A DNA stretch of 64,000 nucleotides from Salinicoccus luteus DSM 17002 (GCF_000712035.1 NZ_KL544008.1:615607-679606); one strand, 5' to 3'; numbered from the stretch's first letter, positions 38,491-47,051 are shown. Notes: generated by a model not told the origin, from the letters alone. Program-made: numbers and translations.

Positions 38491-40563
38491 ATGAACCACA
38501 CTAAAAATGGACAGCATAATCATCATGGAGACGATCATCACCATGACCACGAAAAGCATCACGGGCCCCACCCCAGGGATTACAGCAACCATGGCCATGC
38601 GGGTCATGACCACCATGGGGACATGGTGACGGAGTTCCGCAATAAGTTTTTCATCATATTGATATTCACCATACCAATCATGCTGCTGTCACCGATGATT
38701 CAGAACTTCATGGGAGTGGACTGGCGTTTTACAGGTGATATCTATATTTTGGCTACATTGTCCACCTTCGTCTACTTCTATGGGGGATGGCCATTCATCA
38801 AGGGTGCATCCGGTGAACTGAAGGATGGGGAACCCGGAATGATGACCCTGATTGCCATGGCCATATCCATCGCCTTCTTCTATAGCATTGCCGTCGTATT
38901 TGGTTTTGATGGGGAACAGATTTTTTGGGAACTGGCGACACTGGTACTCATTATGCTTCTTGGCCACTGGATTGAGATGCGTTCCATCAACAATGCATCC
39001 AAAGCATTGGAGTCCCTGGCCTCCCTGATGCCGGACACGGCAAACCGCATTTCCGAAGATGGGTCTACAAAAGAGGTACGGGTGGAGGAAATCAAGGCAG
39101 GGGACCATGTGATGGTGAAGCCGGGAGAAAAGATGCCCTTGGATGGAAAGATCATCAAAGGGAAATCCCAGGTCGATGAATCGATGCTGACCGGCGAATC
39201 CGTTCCTGTAGTCAAATCCGCAGGTGATGAAGTGATCGGTGGTTCAATCAACAGGGAAGGCTCCCTTACTGTAGAAATAGAGAAGCTCATGGACGAGTCC
39301 TACTTGAATCAGGTCATCGAAATGGTGAAGGAATCCCAGAAGACCAAATCCAGGACACAGGACATCACCAACCAGGCAGCGAAGTGGCTTTTCTATATCG
39401 CATTGGCAGCAGGCATCATCACCTTCATCGTCTGGGTGGCTATCGGTTCGACTGTGGATACGGCCATTCAGAGGATGGTGACAGTCATGGTCATCACATG
39501 TCCACATGCACTGGGGTTGGCGGCGCCACTCGTCATTTCGGTTTCCACCGCCTTGTCTGCCAAGCATGGGCTGCTGATACGCAAGCGTCCACAGTTCGAG
39601 CGGGCACGCAATATAGACGCTGTGATATTCGATAAAACGGGCACTTTGACTGAAGGAACATTCGGCGTCACAGATATCGAAACCTTCAGCGACATGGATG
39701 AAAATACAGTTCTGTCCTATGCGGCAACAGTGGAGAATGATTCGGAGCACCCGATTGCGACGGGCATACTGGATGAAGCTTCTGAGAGAAATCTGGAACT
39801 TCTTGAACTGTCCAATTTCAATTCCATTTCAGGCGTCGGAATAGAAGGGACAGTCGATGGCAGAGATGTCAAGGTCGTCAGTCCCGGCTACGTCGCTGAA
39901 CAGAATATCGACTTTGACGATGCCCGGCTCAATGAATGGTCCGGACAGGGCAAGACCGTTGTCTTCCTCATGGTCGATGAAAGACTCTCAGGTGCGGTCG
40001 CACTTGCAGACAAAATCAAGGAAAGTGCAAAAGAGACGGTGGCCGAGCTGCACAAGCGCAATATCAGAGCCATCATGTTGACCGGCGATAATCGAAAAGT
40101 GGCAGACTATGTGGCCGAACAGATCGGAATTGATGAAGTATATGCTGAAGTCCTGCCCAACCAGAAAGCGGAAAAAGTGGCAGAGATCCAGAAACGGGGA
40201 CTTGTTGTAGCGATGACCGGGGACGGAATCAATGATGCTCCCGCATTGACCCGGGCGGACGTCGGCATTGCTGTCGGGGCTGGGACCGACATCGCCATGG
40301 ACAGTGCAGACATCGTCCTCGTCGACAGCAATCCAAAGGATATACTTGCGATATTCAGCCTGTCGAAGCGGACATACAATAAACTGATCCAAAATCTGAT
40401 CTGGGCGACCGGCTACAACATCTTCGCGATTCCCTTGGCAGCAGGCATACTCGCCCCCTGGGGCATCATCCTCAGTCCTGCCGTGGGGGCAATCCTGATG
40501 AGTCTGAGCACCATCATAGTCGCCATCAATGCACAGCTTCTGCACCGTTTCGAAGTCGAATGA
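38491..40563 (+). CDS. copB: CopB-type copper-exporting P-type ATPase
   Basis: A P1B-3 ATPase exporting Cu/Ag. The N-terminus is an extended His-rich metal-binding tail (HNHHGDDHHHDHEKHH within the first 45 residues) rather than CxxC domains. The membrane ion-site motif is CPH (Cys337-Pro-His339), which distinguishes CopB from CPC-type CopA. The phosphorylated Asp381 lies in DKTGTLTEG, and TGD (LTGDNRK) and GDGINDAPAL are present. At 690 aa it is full length. The operator upstream suggests CsoR control, but no csoR, copA or copZ is adjacent. Confidence 0.94.
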   Translation: MNHTKNGQHNHHGDDHHHDHEKHHGPHPRDYSNHGHAGHDHHGDMVTEFRNKFFIILIFTIPIMLLSPMIQNFMGVDWRFTGDIYILATLSTFVYFYGGWPFIKGASGELKDGEPGMMTLIAMAISIAFFYSIAVVFGFDGEQIFWELATLVLIMLLGHWIEMRSINNASKALESLASLMPDTANRISEDGSTKEVRVEEIKAGDHVMVKPGEKMPLDGKIIKGKSQVDESMLTGESVPVVKSAGDEVIGGSINREGSLTVEIEKLMDESYLNQVIEMVKESQKTKSRTQDITNQAAKWLFYIALAAGIITFIVWVAIGSTVDTAIQRMVTVMVITCPHALGLAAPLVISVSTALSAKHGLLIRKRPQFERARNIDAVIFDKTGTLTEGTFGVTDIETFSDMDENTVLSYAATVENDSEHPIATGILDEASERNLELLELSNFNSISGVGIEGTVDGRDVKVVSPGYVAEQNIDFDDARLNEWSGQGKTVVFLMVDERLSGAVALADKIKESAKETVAELHKRNIRAIMLTGDNRKVADYVAEQIGIDEVYAEVLPNQKAEKVAEIQKRGLVVAMTGDGINDAPALTRADVGIAVGAGTDIAMDSADIVLVDSNPKDILAIFSLSKRTYNKLIQNLIWATGYNIFAIPLAAGILAPWGIILSPAVGAILMSLSTIIVAINAQLLHRFEVE

Positions 40564-40628
40564 TTCATGTGAAGGAGGGCTTACGTGCTCTCCATTTCTG
40601 TAGGGGATAAAAATCAGAATCCATGTAA

Positions 40629-40658
40629 TTGACGCCTATGCCACCAGAACACTATTAT
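40629..40658 (+). promoter_or_regulatory. candidate promoter of ltaE
   Basis: TTGACG (40629-40634) and TATTAT (40653-40658) are 18 bp apart, about 60 bp before the ltaE ATG. Confidence 0.5.
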
Positions 40659-40717
40659 AAAGGTAAAGGGTTCTTTGGAGTTGATAAGGTCCAAAACATG
40701 GGGAAAGAGGGATAGGC

Positions 40718-41749
40718 ATGATCCGATTCGACAATGACTATACAGAGGGCGCACACCCAAGAATTATTGAGAAACTCGTAGATACAAATGGAGAACAGCT
40801 TCCGGGGTATGGTAGGGACCACTACTCGGATGAGGCGAAGGCGCTGATCAGCAGCATATGCGATCATGATGTCGATGTCCATTTCATGGTCGGGGGCACA
40901 CAGGCGAACCTGACCATCATCTCATCAGCACTCCGGACGCATCAGGGCGTCATTGCCCCGGATTCCGGACATATCGCAGCTGATGAAACCGGCGCGATAG
41001 AGGCAACAGGCCACAAAGTGCTGATCATTGAAAACGAAAGTGGAAAGATCAGTGCAGAACAGGTCAAAGATTTCGTAGAGGGACATTGGAACAGTCCCAT
41101 CCGGGAGCATATGTCCCAGCCGAAGATGATCTGCATCTCCCAGCCGACCGAGTCCGGCACCATGTATTCGAAGCGGGAACTGGAGGGGATTCGAAAGGTT
41201 TGTGATGATCATAATCTCCATCTCATGATTGACGGTGCGAGGCTCGGATATGCACTCGCTTCCAAAGAGAACGACATCACCCTGGCCGATCTGGCCAGGA
41301 TGTGTGACGTCTTCTACATCGGCGGTACGAAAGTGGGGGCACTGTTCGGGGAGGCAGTCGTAATATCGAACCGCACCCTCAAAGAGGATTTCCGCTATAT
41401 CATCAAGCAGAAGGGCGGGATGCTGGCGAAGGGGAGGCTGCTTGGCCTCCAGTTCAAAGTGCTATTCGAAGACGGTCTGTATTTCGATATATCCCGACAT
41501 GCCCTGAAAATGGCAAAGCGCCTGCAGGAAGGTTTTGAAAATAAGGGGATCAAAATGCATTATCCATCGCCGACCAATCAGCTGTTTCCTGTTTTGACTA
41601 CAGGACAGATCGACAAGTTGAACCAAAAGTATGCTTTCCAGCCCTGGGAAGACCTGGATGCGGACAGGAAAGTGATTCGCTTCTGTACAAGCTGGTCGAC
41701 CGACGAAAATGATGTTGAAGCATTGATTGAAGATATCGGTAAGCTATGA
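40718..41749 (+). CDS. ltaE: Low-specificity L-threonine aldolase
   Basis: A PLP enzyme cleaving threonine/allo-threonine to glycine and acetaldehyde. It has IRFDNDYTEGAHPRI, GGTQANLTII, the PLP-stacking DSGHIAADETGAIE, LMIDGARLGYAL and the Schiff-base Lys205 in IGGTKVGALFGEA. At 343 aa it is of family length. It stands alone between copB and a convergent exporter gene. Confidence 0.92.
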   Translation: MIRFDNDYTEGAHPRIIEKLVDTNGEQLPGYGRDHYSDEAKALISSICDHDVDVHFMVGGTQANLTIISSALRTHQGVIAPDSGHIAADETGAIEATGHKVLIIENESGKISAEQVKDFVEGHWNSPIREHMSQPKMICISQPTESGTMYSKRELEGIRKVCDDHNLHLMIDGARLGYALASKENDITLADLARMCDVFYIGGTKVGALFGEAVVISNRTLKEDFRYIIKQKGGMLAKGRLLGLQFKVLFEDGLYFDISRHALKMAKRLQEGFENKGIKMHYPSPTNQLFPVLTTGQIDKLNQKYAFQPWEDLDADRKVIRFCTSWSTDENDVEALIEDIGKL

Positions 41750-41779
41750 ATAATGCCCATCCACTGGATGGGCATTACT
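41750..41779. terminator. hairpin between ltaE and convergent ORFs
   Basis: TAATGCCCATCC / GGATGGGCATTA with loop ACT forms a perfect 12-bp stem right after the ltaE stop. There is no good T-run, so termination strength is unclear. Confidence 0.55.
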
Positions 41780-41886
41780 TACATATTCGCCTGCTCGACG
41801 GGTGACGGTTCACCTTCTGTGAATTCCAGATTAAGGAAGGGAGTAGGGCCAATTCCAATCAGCTGGAGTGTCGATGCGCCTTTCAA
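41779..41886 (-). CDS. possible 35-aa ORF or gene remnant
   Basis: A TTG-initiated frame encodes MKGASTLQLIGIGPTPFLNL followed by EFTEGEPSPVEQANM. It starts 9 nt after the AI-2E exporter stop on the same strand. The composition looks protein-like, but the Shine-Dalgarno is poor (AGAAAAG) and I recognise no family. It may be the 3' remnant of a lost gene. Confidence 0.3.
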   Translation of the reverse strand: MKGASTLQLIGIGPTPFLNLEFTEGEPSPVEQANM

Positions 41887-41895
41887 TCTTTTCTG

Positions 41896-42978
41896 TCAGT
41901 AGAGTTCTTCTCTTGCCTTCCTTGTGATTTCCTCCCGTTTTTCATAGATGTTCGTCACAATCGTTTTCAGCACAGCGTAGAAAGGTACTGCGAGTATGAT
42001 GCCCCAAATGCCGGCAATGTTTCCTGCAGCGAGTATTATTGTGATGACTGTCAGGGGATGGACATTCAGCGCGTTGCCCATGACATTCGGAGTTATCAGG
42101 TTCCCTTCAATCTGCTGGGCGACAATCATGATGATGGCCACATACAAAGCCATGATCGGATCCTGCACCAGAGCGACTATCAGTGCCGGTATCACCGCGA
42201 GATAGGGGCCGAGAAATGGAATTACATTTGTTGCAACACCAATAAGAGCTAGGAGAAAGGCATAGTCAAGGCCAATGATCAAGTAACCGATCAGCAGCAT
42301 GGTACCGACAGACAGGCTGACAAACAGCTGTCCGACGATATAGGCCTTCAAAGTTTCGTCCACCTCATGCAAAGTTTTGTGGATCCAGCTGCGCCTCTCC
42401 CCGGAAAAGAAATGAGCGACAAACGGTGCAAACTTCTGGTGGTCAATCAGGATGTAGACCAGGAAAAAAGGAACGAGAATAAGTGTAAGCACTCCAGATA
42501 CCAGCCCCGACAGGAAGGATACAATCCACGAACCGACATTGGAAGCCCAGTCGGAAAATTGTCCGGCTATGCTGTTTGCCTGTTCCTGGACAGAATCTGG
42601 GAGGTGTTCACGCTGACCCAGGAGAGATCTTACATATTCTTCTGCACTTCTGATGATTCCAGGAGCATTATTCACAAAAGAATTGATCTGACTGGCAACA
42701 ATGGGTGCAATCAGGATGTAGAACAGCCATATAAGTGCGCCCAGCAGAATAAAAATATGCAGGATGGCCACCCATTTGGGGAATCCCTTTTCCTGCAGGA
42801 AATACAACACGGGTCTTGTCAGATAAAAAAGTACGCCGCCAAGCAGCAGGGGTAGGAAGATGGTTTGTGCGACTACAAAAATTGGAGAAAATATTCCTTG
42901 AACTTCCATGAACAAACGAATGATTAGTAATAGGAAAATAATCGCAACCGCTGTCCGGAACCAGACTTTATGTGTCAT
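41896..42978 (-). CDS. AI-2E family transporter
   Basis: A polytopic membrane protein of the AI-2E/PerM/YdiK family; members include Na+(Li+)/H+ antiporters and putative exporters, so the substrate cannot be inferred. About eight hydrophobic segments are seen, with a central soluble region after the third. LIGVATNVIPFLGPYLAVIPA and HPLTVITIILAAGNIAGIWG are family motifs. At 360 aa it is typical. AAGGAG lies 8 nt before the ATG. Confidence 0.9.
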   Translation of the reverse strand: MTHKVWFRTAVAIIFLLLIIRLFMEVQGIFSPIFVVAQTIFLPLLLGGVLFYLTRPVLYFLQEKGFPKWVAILHIFILLGALIWLFYILIAPIVASQINSFVNNAPGIIRSAEEYVRSLLGQREHLPDSVQEQANSIAGQFSDWASNVGSWIVSFLSGLVSGVLTLILVPFFLVYILIDHQKFAPFVAHFFSGERRSWIHKTLHEVDETLKAYIVGQLFVSLSVGTMLLIGYLIIGLDYAFLLALIGVATNVIPFLGPYLAVIPALIVALVQDPIMALYVAIIMIVAQQIEGNLITPNVMGNALNVHPLTVITIILAAGNIAGIWGIILAVPFYAVLKTIVTNIYEKREEITRKAREELY

Positions 42979-43115
42979 TCAAACACTCCTTTCTCCTATA
43001 CTTCATACCCGGATGACTGCATCATATTTCATAATGGCTGTACTTCATCCAGACGAGTTGCTAGAATCGGGAGTGAGTGTACAGAATGAAACACATGAGC
43101 TAAAGGAGAATTTGA

Positions 43116-44825
43116 ATGAAGGATGCTAGGCAGTTTGATCAATTGCTGAGAAGCCTGGATGGGCAGAAATATGGTGCATACAAGCGCCTGAAGGGAACAT
43201 ACCGTTTTGATGGGTTCAGGCTGGCTGTGGACAACATCCAGTCCGATCCCTATGCACCGCCATCCAAAATGCGGATCATCATGGATTTGGACACAGCGGG
43301 TATTCCTGATGAACTGATGGACGCCAAAAATAAAGCCATCGCAGTATCCGACTTTTTGACGCGTACGTTCGCAGAGCAGATACAGTCCAACAAAAATGCC
43401 TCAAAGGGCAAGAGCAGCATCCAGATTGACAGATGCGGCCAGGAAATTCTGGAGCGCACTTCCGTGATGATTGGAGAAAAGGAGCTGGAAGTGCGTTTTG
43501 AAGTTGGGATGCCTGCAGCAGGCAGAAAGATTCTCGGAAAGGCGGCTGCACACATCTTCATGGACATACTTCCGAAGATGGCCGAGCAGGCCCTGCTGTA
43601 TCGCAACCTGGATCAGAAGGCGCTCAAGGAACAGGTGACCCTCATGGTCGATCAGGCATATGTGCAGGAGGAATTGGCACGCAGGAACCTGGTCGCTTTT
43701 GTGGCGAATGATTCCATCCTCCCCCGAAAAAGCGGCGTCTCCGACAGGCCGATGGAGGGTGCCGTCCCATTTGTAAGCCCGGAGCGGTTTAAGATTGAAA
43801 TTTCTCTGCCGAGCGGCCGAAAAGTGACCGGGATGGGTATCCCCGAAGGGATCACTCTGATCGTCGGCGGCGGGTATCACGGGAAGTCGACCCTGCTCCA
43901 AGCTCTGGAGCGCGGGGTCTATCATCACATTCCAGGGGATGGCCGGGAGATGGTCATCACCCGGCCGGACGCGGTGAAGATCCGTGCCGAGGACGGACGC
44001 AATATCGAGAAGGTGAACATCAGCACCTTCATCAACAACCTGCCGGCCAAAAAGGACACGAGACAGTTCTCAACCGAAAATGCCAGCGGGAGCACCTCAC
44101 AGGCGGCAAATGTGATGGAGGCGCTGGAATATGAATCGTCCCTTCTGCTGATTGATGAAGATACCTCTGCCACGAATTTCATGATACGGGATGCAAGGAT
44201 GCAGAAGCTGATTGCACCGGACAAGGAGCCCATCACACCGTTCTCCAGCAAAGTGAAGCCGCTGTATGATGACAGGGGCGTCTCCACCATCCTGATTGTC
44301 GGTGGTTCCGGCGACTATTTTGAAGCGGCCGACCAGGTGCTCATGATGGATGAATACAGGCTGAAGGATGTCACGGAGGCCGCCAAGGACATCGCGGATA
44401 CGGAAGGGTACAGGCGGGAAACGACCTCTGACAGTCGATTCGGCGAAGTGTCTGACAGAATCCCTTTGAAAGCTGGATTTTCCAAATCCGGGAAGGATGC
44501 ACGGCTGAAGCCAAAAGGCAGAACCAGCATCCTGTACGGCCGCGAGCCGATCGACATGTCGGGCCTGGAGCAGCTCGTCGATGCCAGTCAAACGAACTGT
44601 ATCGCCGTCATGCTGGATTATTTCAGGAATGAAATACTGGATGACAGACGTACGCTGTCCGAAGCGGCCGACCTCATCTATGCCCATATCGAAGAAAACG
44701 GCCTCGACTCCATTTCACCCTATACGGGTCATCCGGGAAATCTCGCGCTGCCCAGAAAGCAGGAATTCTGTGCCGCTATCAACCGTTACCGGGGTTTGAA
44801 AGTGAAAGGCAGAACAGAAAAATAG
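43116..44825 (+). CDS. ABC-class P-loop ATPase of unknown function
   Basis: A 569-aa cytosolic protein matching the 'predicted ATPase of the ABC class' family. Walker A is GGGYHGKST at about residues 251-259 and Walker B is LLLIDEDTS (Asp347-Glu348). It has no membrane segments and no partner permease nearby. AAAGGAG precedes the ATG. The family is conserved in many bacteria, but no reaction is established. It stands alone between the divergent AI-2E gene and a terminator. Confidence 0.88.
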   Translation: MKDARQFDQLLRSLDGQKYGAYKRLKGTYRFDGFRLAVDNIQSDPYAPPSKMRIIMDLDTAGIPDELMDAKNKAIAVSDFLTRTFAEQIQSNKNASKGKSSIQIDRCGQEILERTSVMIGEKELEVRFEVGMPAAGRKILGKAAAHIFMDILPKMAEQALLYRNLDQKALKEQVTLMVDQAYVQEELARRNLVAFVANDSILPRKSGVSDRPMEGAVPFVSPERFKIEISLPSGRKVTGMGIPEGITLIVGGGYHGKSTLLQALERGVYHHIPGDGREMVITRPDAVKIRAEDGRNIEKVNISTFINNLPAKKDTRQFSTENASGSTSQAANVMEALEYESSLLLIDEDTSATNFMIRDARMQKLIAPDKEPITPFSSKVKPLYDDRGVSTILIVGGSGDYFEAADQVLMMDEYRLKDVTEAAKDIADTEGYRRETTSDSRFGEVSDRIPLKAGFSKSGKDARLKPKGRTSILYGREPIDMSGLEQLVDASQTNCIAVMLDYFRNEILDDRRTLSEAADLIYAHIEENGLDSISPYTGHPGNLALPRKQEFCAAINRYRGLKVKGRTEK

Positions 44826-44831
44826 GACAAG

Positions 44832-44866
44832 AAAACAGCAGCTCCCAAATGGGAACTGCTGTTTTG
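44832..44866. terminator. terminator after the ABC-class ATPase
   Basis: AAAACAGCAG-TCCC / GGGA-CTGCTGTTTT with one internal mismatch and loop AAAT is flanked by A- and T-runs, so it is probably bidirectional. Confidence 0.8.
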
Positions 44867-44921
44867 GATTGTTGGAGCGTTCATTCAAAGTCCGCGTGTT
44901 CCAGTAGGATGCAGATTGGAT

Positions 44922-45161
44922 CTATCTGTACTGGTTGAACTGGTTATCTCCCTTTTCCTGAAAGACCTGATCTTCCGCATCATCGACCTTCCCTTGGGTT
45001 TCATCCTGTTTTGACTGTACTTTGGATTTCTCATCCTTGAAATCCTTCTGTTTGGCCTGGGCTTTTTCTTTCATCTGTTCCTTTTGGCTTTTGCCTTCTT
45101 CAGCTTTCTGCTCTGCTTGTTCCCTCATCTGTTCCTGCTGGTCTTTATTTTCCTCTGTCAT
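44922..45161 (-). CDS. hypothetical Gln/Glu/Lys-rich protein
   Basis: A 79-aa hydrophilic protein made almost only of Q, E, K, D, M and A (for example EQMREQAEQKAEEGKSQKEQ). It is probably a long helix or disordered, with no Cys and no membrane segment. Two in-frame ATGs exist; AAAGGAG lies 9 nt before ATG 45161 but only 3 nt before ATG 45167, so I chose the inner one. The composition resembles small hydrophilin or stress proteins, but I assign no function. Confidence 0.75.
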   Translation of the reverse strand: MTEENKDQQEQMREQAEQKAEEGKSQKEQMKEKAQAKQKDFKDEKSKVQSKQDETQGKVDDAEDQVFQEKGDNQFNQYR

Positions 45162-45271
45162 TGTCATACACTCCTTTGCATTTTGATATAAGTGATATAA
45201 TTTGTTTTACCTTCTCAGCCCTGCAGTTAAACAATGTAATGTACAGGCATCGACTGGTTTCGATTTGAATG

Positions 45272-45421
45272 TCATTTTTCAGCACTCTTTTGACTGCGTT
45301 GTGTTTCCGAAGGCTTACCTTCATTTTCCATCTTCCCGTGCTGCCTTTTTTCTTCGATTTCCAATAAACAGCATCCTTTTTCTTTGGGGCTGATTTTCTT
45401 AAACAGATTCTTCATGTCCAT
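45272..45421 (-). CDS. 49-aa CC-motif protein, putative metal-binding
   Basis: MDMKNLFKKISPKEKGCCLL continues as EIEEKRQHGK and a polar tail. An excellent GGAGGTGG lies before the ATG, which is 23 nt downstream of the permease stop on the same strand. Small lysine-rich proteins with a CC pair followed by acidic residues are found beside such permeases, and thiol metal or metalloid binding is a plausible role by inference. It would be cotranscribed with the permease under ArsR control. Confidence 0.68.
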   Translation of the reverse strand: MDMKNLFKKISPKEKGCCLLEIEEKRQHGKMENEGKPSETQRSQKSAEK

Positions 45422-45444
45422 CTTTTCCACCTCCTTCGGCTGTA

Positions 45445-46335
45445 TTAGAGCAATGCATTAAATATGAGTCCTGTACTTATCGCTGCCAATAGGATTACCG
45501 AGATGAAGGCCACCAGAAATCTCCTGCTGAAAAGTTTCGACAGGAGGACCACTTCCGGAATGCTTGCGCCGGCACCACCGATGATCAGGGCAATGACGGT
45601 TCCAAGGGACATGCCTTTGGCTATGAGGGCATCTGCGATGGGAAGCATCGTTTCAGCACGGATATACATCGGAATGCCCACCACTGAAGCGAGGGAGACG
45701 GAAAGAATGCCGTCTCCCCCCGCATATCCTGCGATGAATGATTCAGGCACAAATCCATATATGAAAGCACCGATGAATACACCGATGAACAAGTACGGCA
45801 GCATCGGGAAGAGAAATCCCCATGCATCCTCCATCGCCTGTTTCACTTTTGAATTTTCTTCCATCGGCTCCTGTTCTTGCTTTACTTTTATTCCGACCTC
45901 CCTATAGGTCTTTGCCAGATCCAACCTTGAAAAAATGGCGCCTGCAAAAACACTGAAAACACCAAGAACTATAAAGTAGACGAGTGCGACTTCCCATCCC
46001 AACAGTATCCATAATGTAAACATCATCACCGGGTTCATCAATGGGGAAGCGATCAGGAAACTCATCGAAGGGCCGAATGGTGCCTTTGAGTTCAACAGGC
46101 CTGCCAGAATGGGAATGGTCGAGCAGGAACAGAAGGGGGTGGCCGCACCAAAAAGTGTACCGAGCATATAACCGACTGTTTTGTTGGGATGGTTCAGAAC
46201 CTTCATTATCTTCTCTTCCGATACTATCTGCTGGAGGAGGCTGACGAGGAAACTGATGATGATGAACAGGACGATTAGAGTGGTGGAGAGCTGGAAGAAC
46301 GTCCGCAGGAATTCGGTAATGGAATCAGTCATCAT
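45445..46335 (-). CDS. permease of the ArsP/UPF0718 family
   Basis: A 296-aa membrane protein with eight or so helices and the signature FGAATPFCSCSTIPILAGLL, conserved in ArsP-type permeases. Characterised ArsP exports trivalent organoarsenicals, but the family is broad. An ArsR-family gene lies immediately upstream, and two operator dyads occupy the 82 bp between them. The short CC-motif gene follows. Together this suggests a metalloid or thiol-reactive compound exporter. Confidence 0.85.
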   Translation of the reverse strand: MMTDSITEFLRTFFQLSTTLIVLFIIISFLVSLLQQIVSEEKIMKVLNHPNKTVGYMLGTLFGAATPFCSCSTIPILAGLLNSKAPFGPSMSFLIASPLMNPVMMFTLWILLGWEVALVYFIVLGVFSVFAGAIFSRLDLAKTYREVGIKVKQEQEPMEENSKVKQAMEDAWGFLFPMLPYLFIGVFIGAFIYGFVPESFIAGYAGGDGILSVSLASVVGIPMYIRAETMLPIADALIAKGMSLGTVIALIIGGAGASIPEVVLLSKLFSRRFLVAFISVILLAAISTGLIFNALL

Positions 46336-46358
46336 CTTGGCTCCTTATCATTATATTC

Positions 46359-46396
46359 ATCAAAAATATTTGATATATAAATCAATAAAATTTGAT
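46359..46396 (-). promoter_or_regulatory. two ArsR-type operator dyads before the permease
   Basis: ATCAAA-AATA-TTTGAT (46359-46374) is a perfect dyad, and ATCAAT-AAAA-TTTGAT (46381-46396) is nearly so. They lie 22 bp apart, centre to centre (two helical turns), directly upstream of the permease gene and downstream of arsR. A third copy lies upstream of arsR. Confidence 0.7.
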
Positions 46397-46417
46397 TTAT
46401 AGTGTAGAAAGAGGCCA

Positions 46418-46738
46418 TCACAGGATGGTTGAGCAGACTTCTTCTGACACTATGCGCTGAAGGTGTGATTCATTGACTTTGTAGTAGTTCCAGGTTCCAT
46501 GCTTTTCGGTCGAAAGGATGTCCGCATCCACAAGCTTCTTCAGATGATAGGAGATCTTCGACTGCTTCAGATCCAGTATTTCCTCCAGATCACACACACA
46601 GAGCTGCCTATTGGTACTTTTGCTTATTTCGCTGATTATTTTCAATCGTATCCTGTCCGCAAGTGCATTGAACATTTGTTCATAGAATTCGAGGTTTTTT
46701 TCACTGGCCGTACCCTCTTTGCTGTTCATAAGCTGCAT
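46418..46738 (-). CDS. ArsR-family metalloid-responsive repressor
   Basis: A 106-aa winged-helix repressor: MFNALADRIRLKIISEI, then RQLCVCDLEEILDLKQSKIS and YHLKKLVDADILSTEKHGTW. The CVC within the alpha-3 region matches the As(III)-sensing ELCVCDL motif of classical ArsR. The open frame extends upstream, but ATG 46738 with GGGGTGG upstream gives the standard length. The operator dyad upstream implies autoregulation. Confidence 0.88.
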   Translation of the reverse strand: MQLMNSKEGTASEKNLEFYEQMFNALADRIRLKIISEISKSTNRQLCVCDLEEILDLKQSKISYHLKKLVDADILSTEKHGTWNYYKVNESHLQRIVSEEVCSTIL

Positions 46739-46759
46739 AATTAGCACCACCCCTATTAA

Positions 46760-46775
46760 ATCAAAATTATTTGAT
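46760..46775 (-). promoter_or_regulatory. ArsR-type operator dyad before arsR
   Basis: ATCAAA-ATTA-TTTGAT is a perfect 6-bp inverted repeat around 4 bp, identical in its arms to the dyad at 46359-46374. It lies 22 bp upstream of the arsR start. Confidence 0.7.
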
Positions 46776-46876
46776 ATATTCAGTGTATATCTTCTCTTTT
46801 TAAAATGCAAGATATTGAAATTTTCGATTATTGTTTGACATGGCAATGAATCTTCCTTATTATTGGAGTCAATCGA

Positions 46877-47030
46877 ATAGCAACACCACTAGGGGTGCTT
46901 TTTTGCTGAGACAGCCGTTTGGCTGATCCCTTGGACCTGATCTGGATAATACCAGCGTAGGAAAGTGGGTTGGTCCGGCATATCCTGCCTCCATACTGAA
47001 CCCGTTCCCTACGCTGGAAACGGGTTTTTA
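46877..47030 (+). promoter_or_regulatory. TPP riboswitch (THI element)
   Basis: The conserved blocks are CAACACCACTAGGGGTGC, GCTGAGA, CCCTTGGACCTGATCTGG and ATACCAGCGTAGGAAAGT in the correct order. The aptamer's CCAGCGTAGG (46952-46961) is perfectly complementary to CCTACGCTGG (47008-47017) in the terminator loop. Without TPP that pairing forms an antiterminator. With TPP the aptamer holds the segment and the downstream terminator folds, shutting off tenA-thiD-thiM-thiE. Confidence 0.96.
46999..47030 (+). terminator. riboswitch-controlled terminator
   Basis: AACCCGTT (46999-47006) pairs with AACGGGTT (47019-47026), followed by TTTTAT. Its loop carries the antiterminator partner sequence. Confidence 0.85.
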
Positions 47031-47051
47031 TATTGGAAAAGGAGAGATCAT

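Noticed and set aside
40564..40628. 15-codon GTG frame after AAGGAGG downstream of copB
   Set aside because: Despite the good Shine-Dalgarno it is too short and has no protein character; no terminator or other structure was clear.
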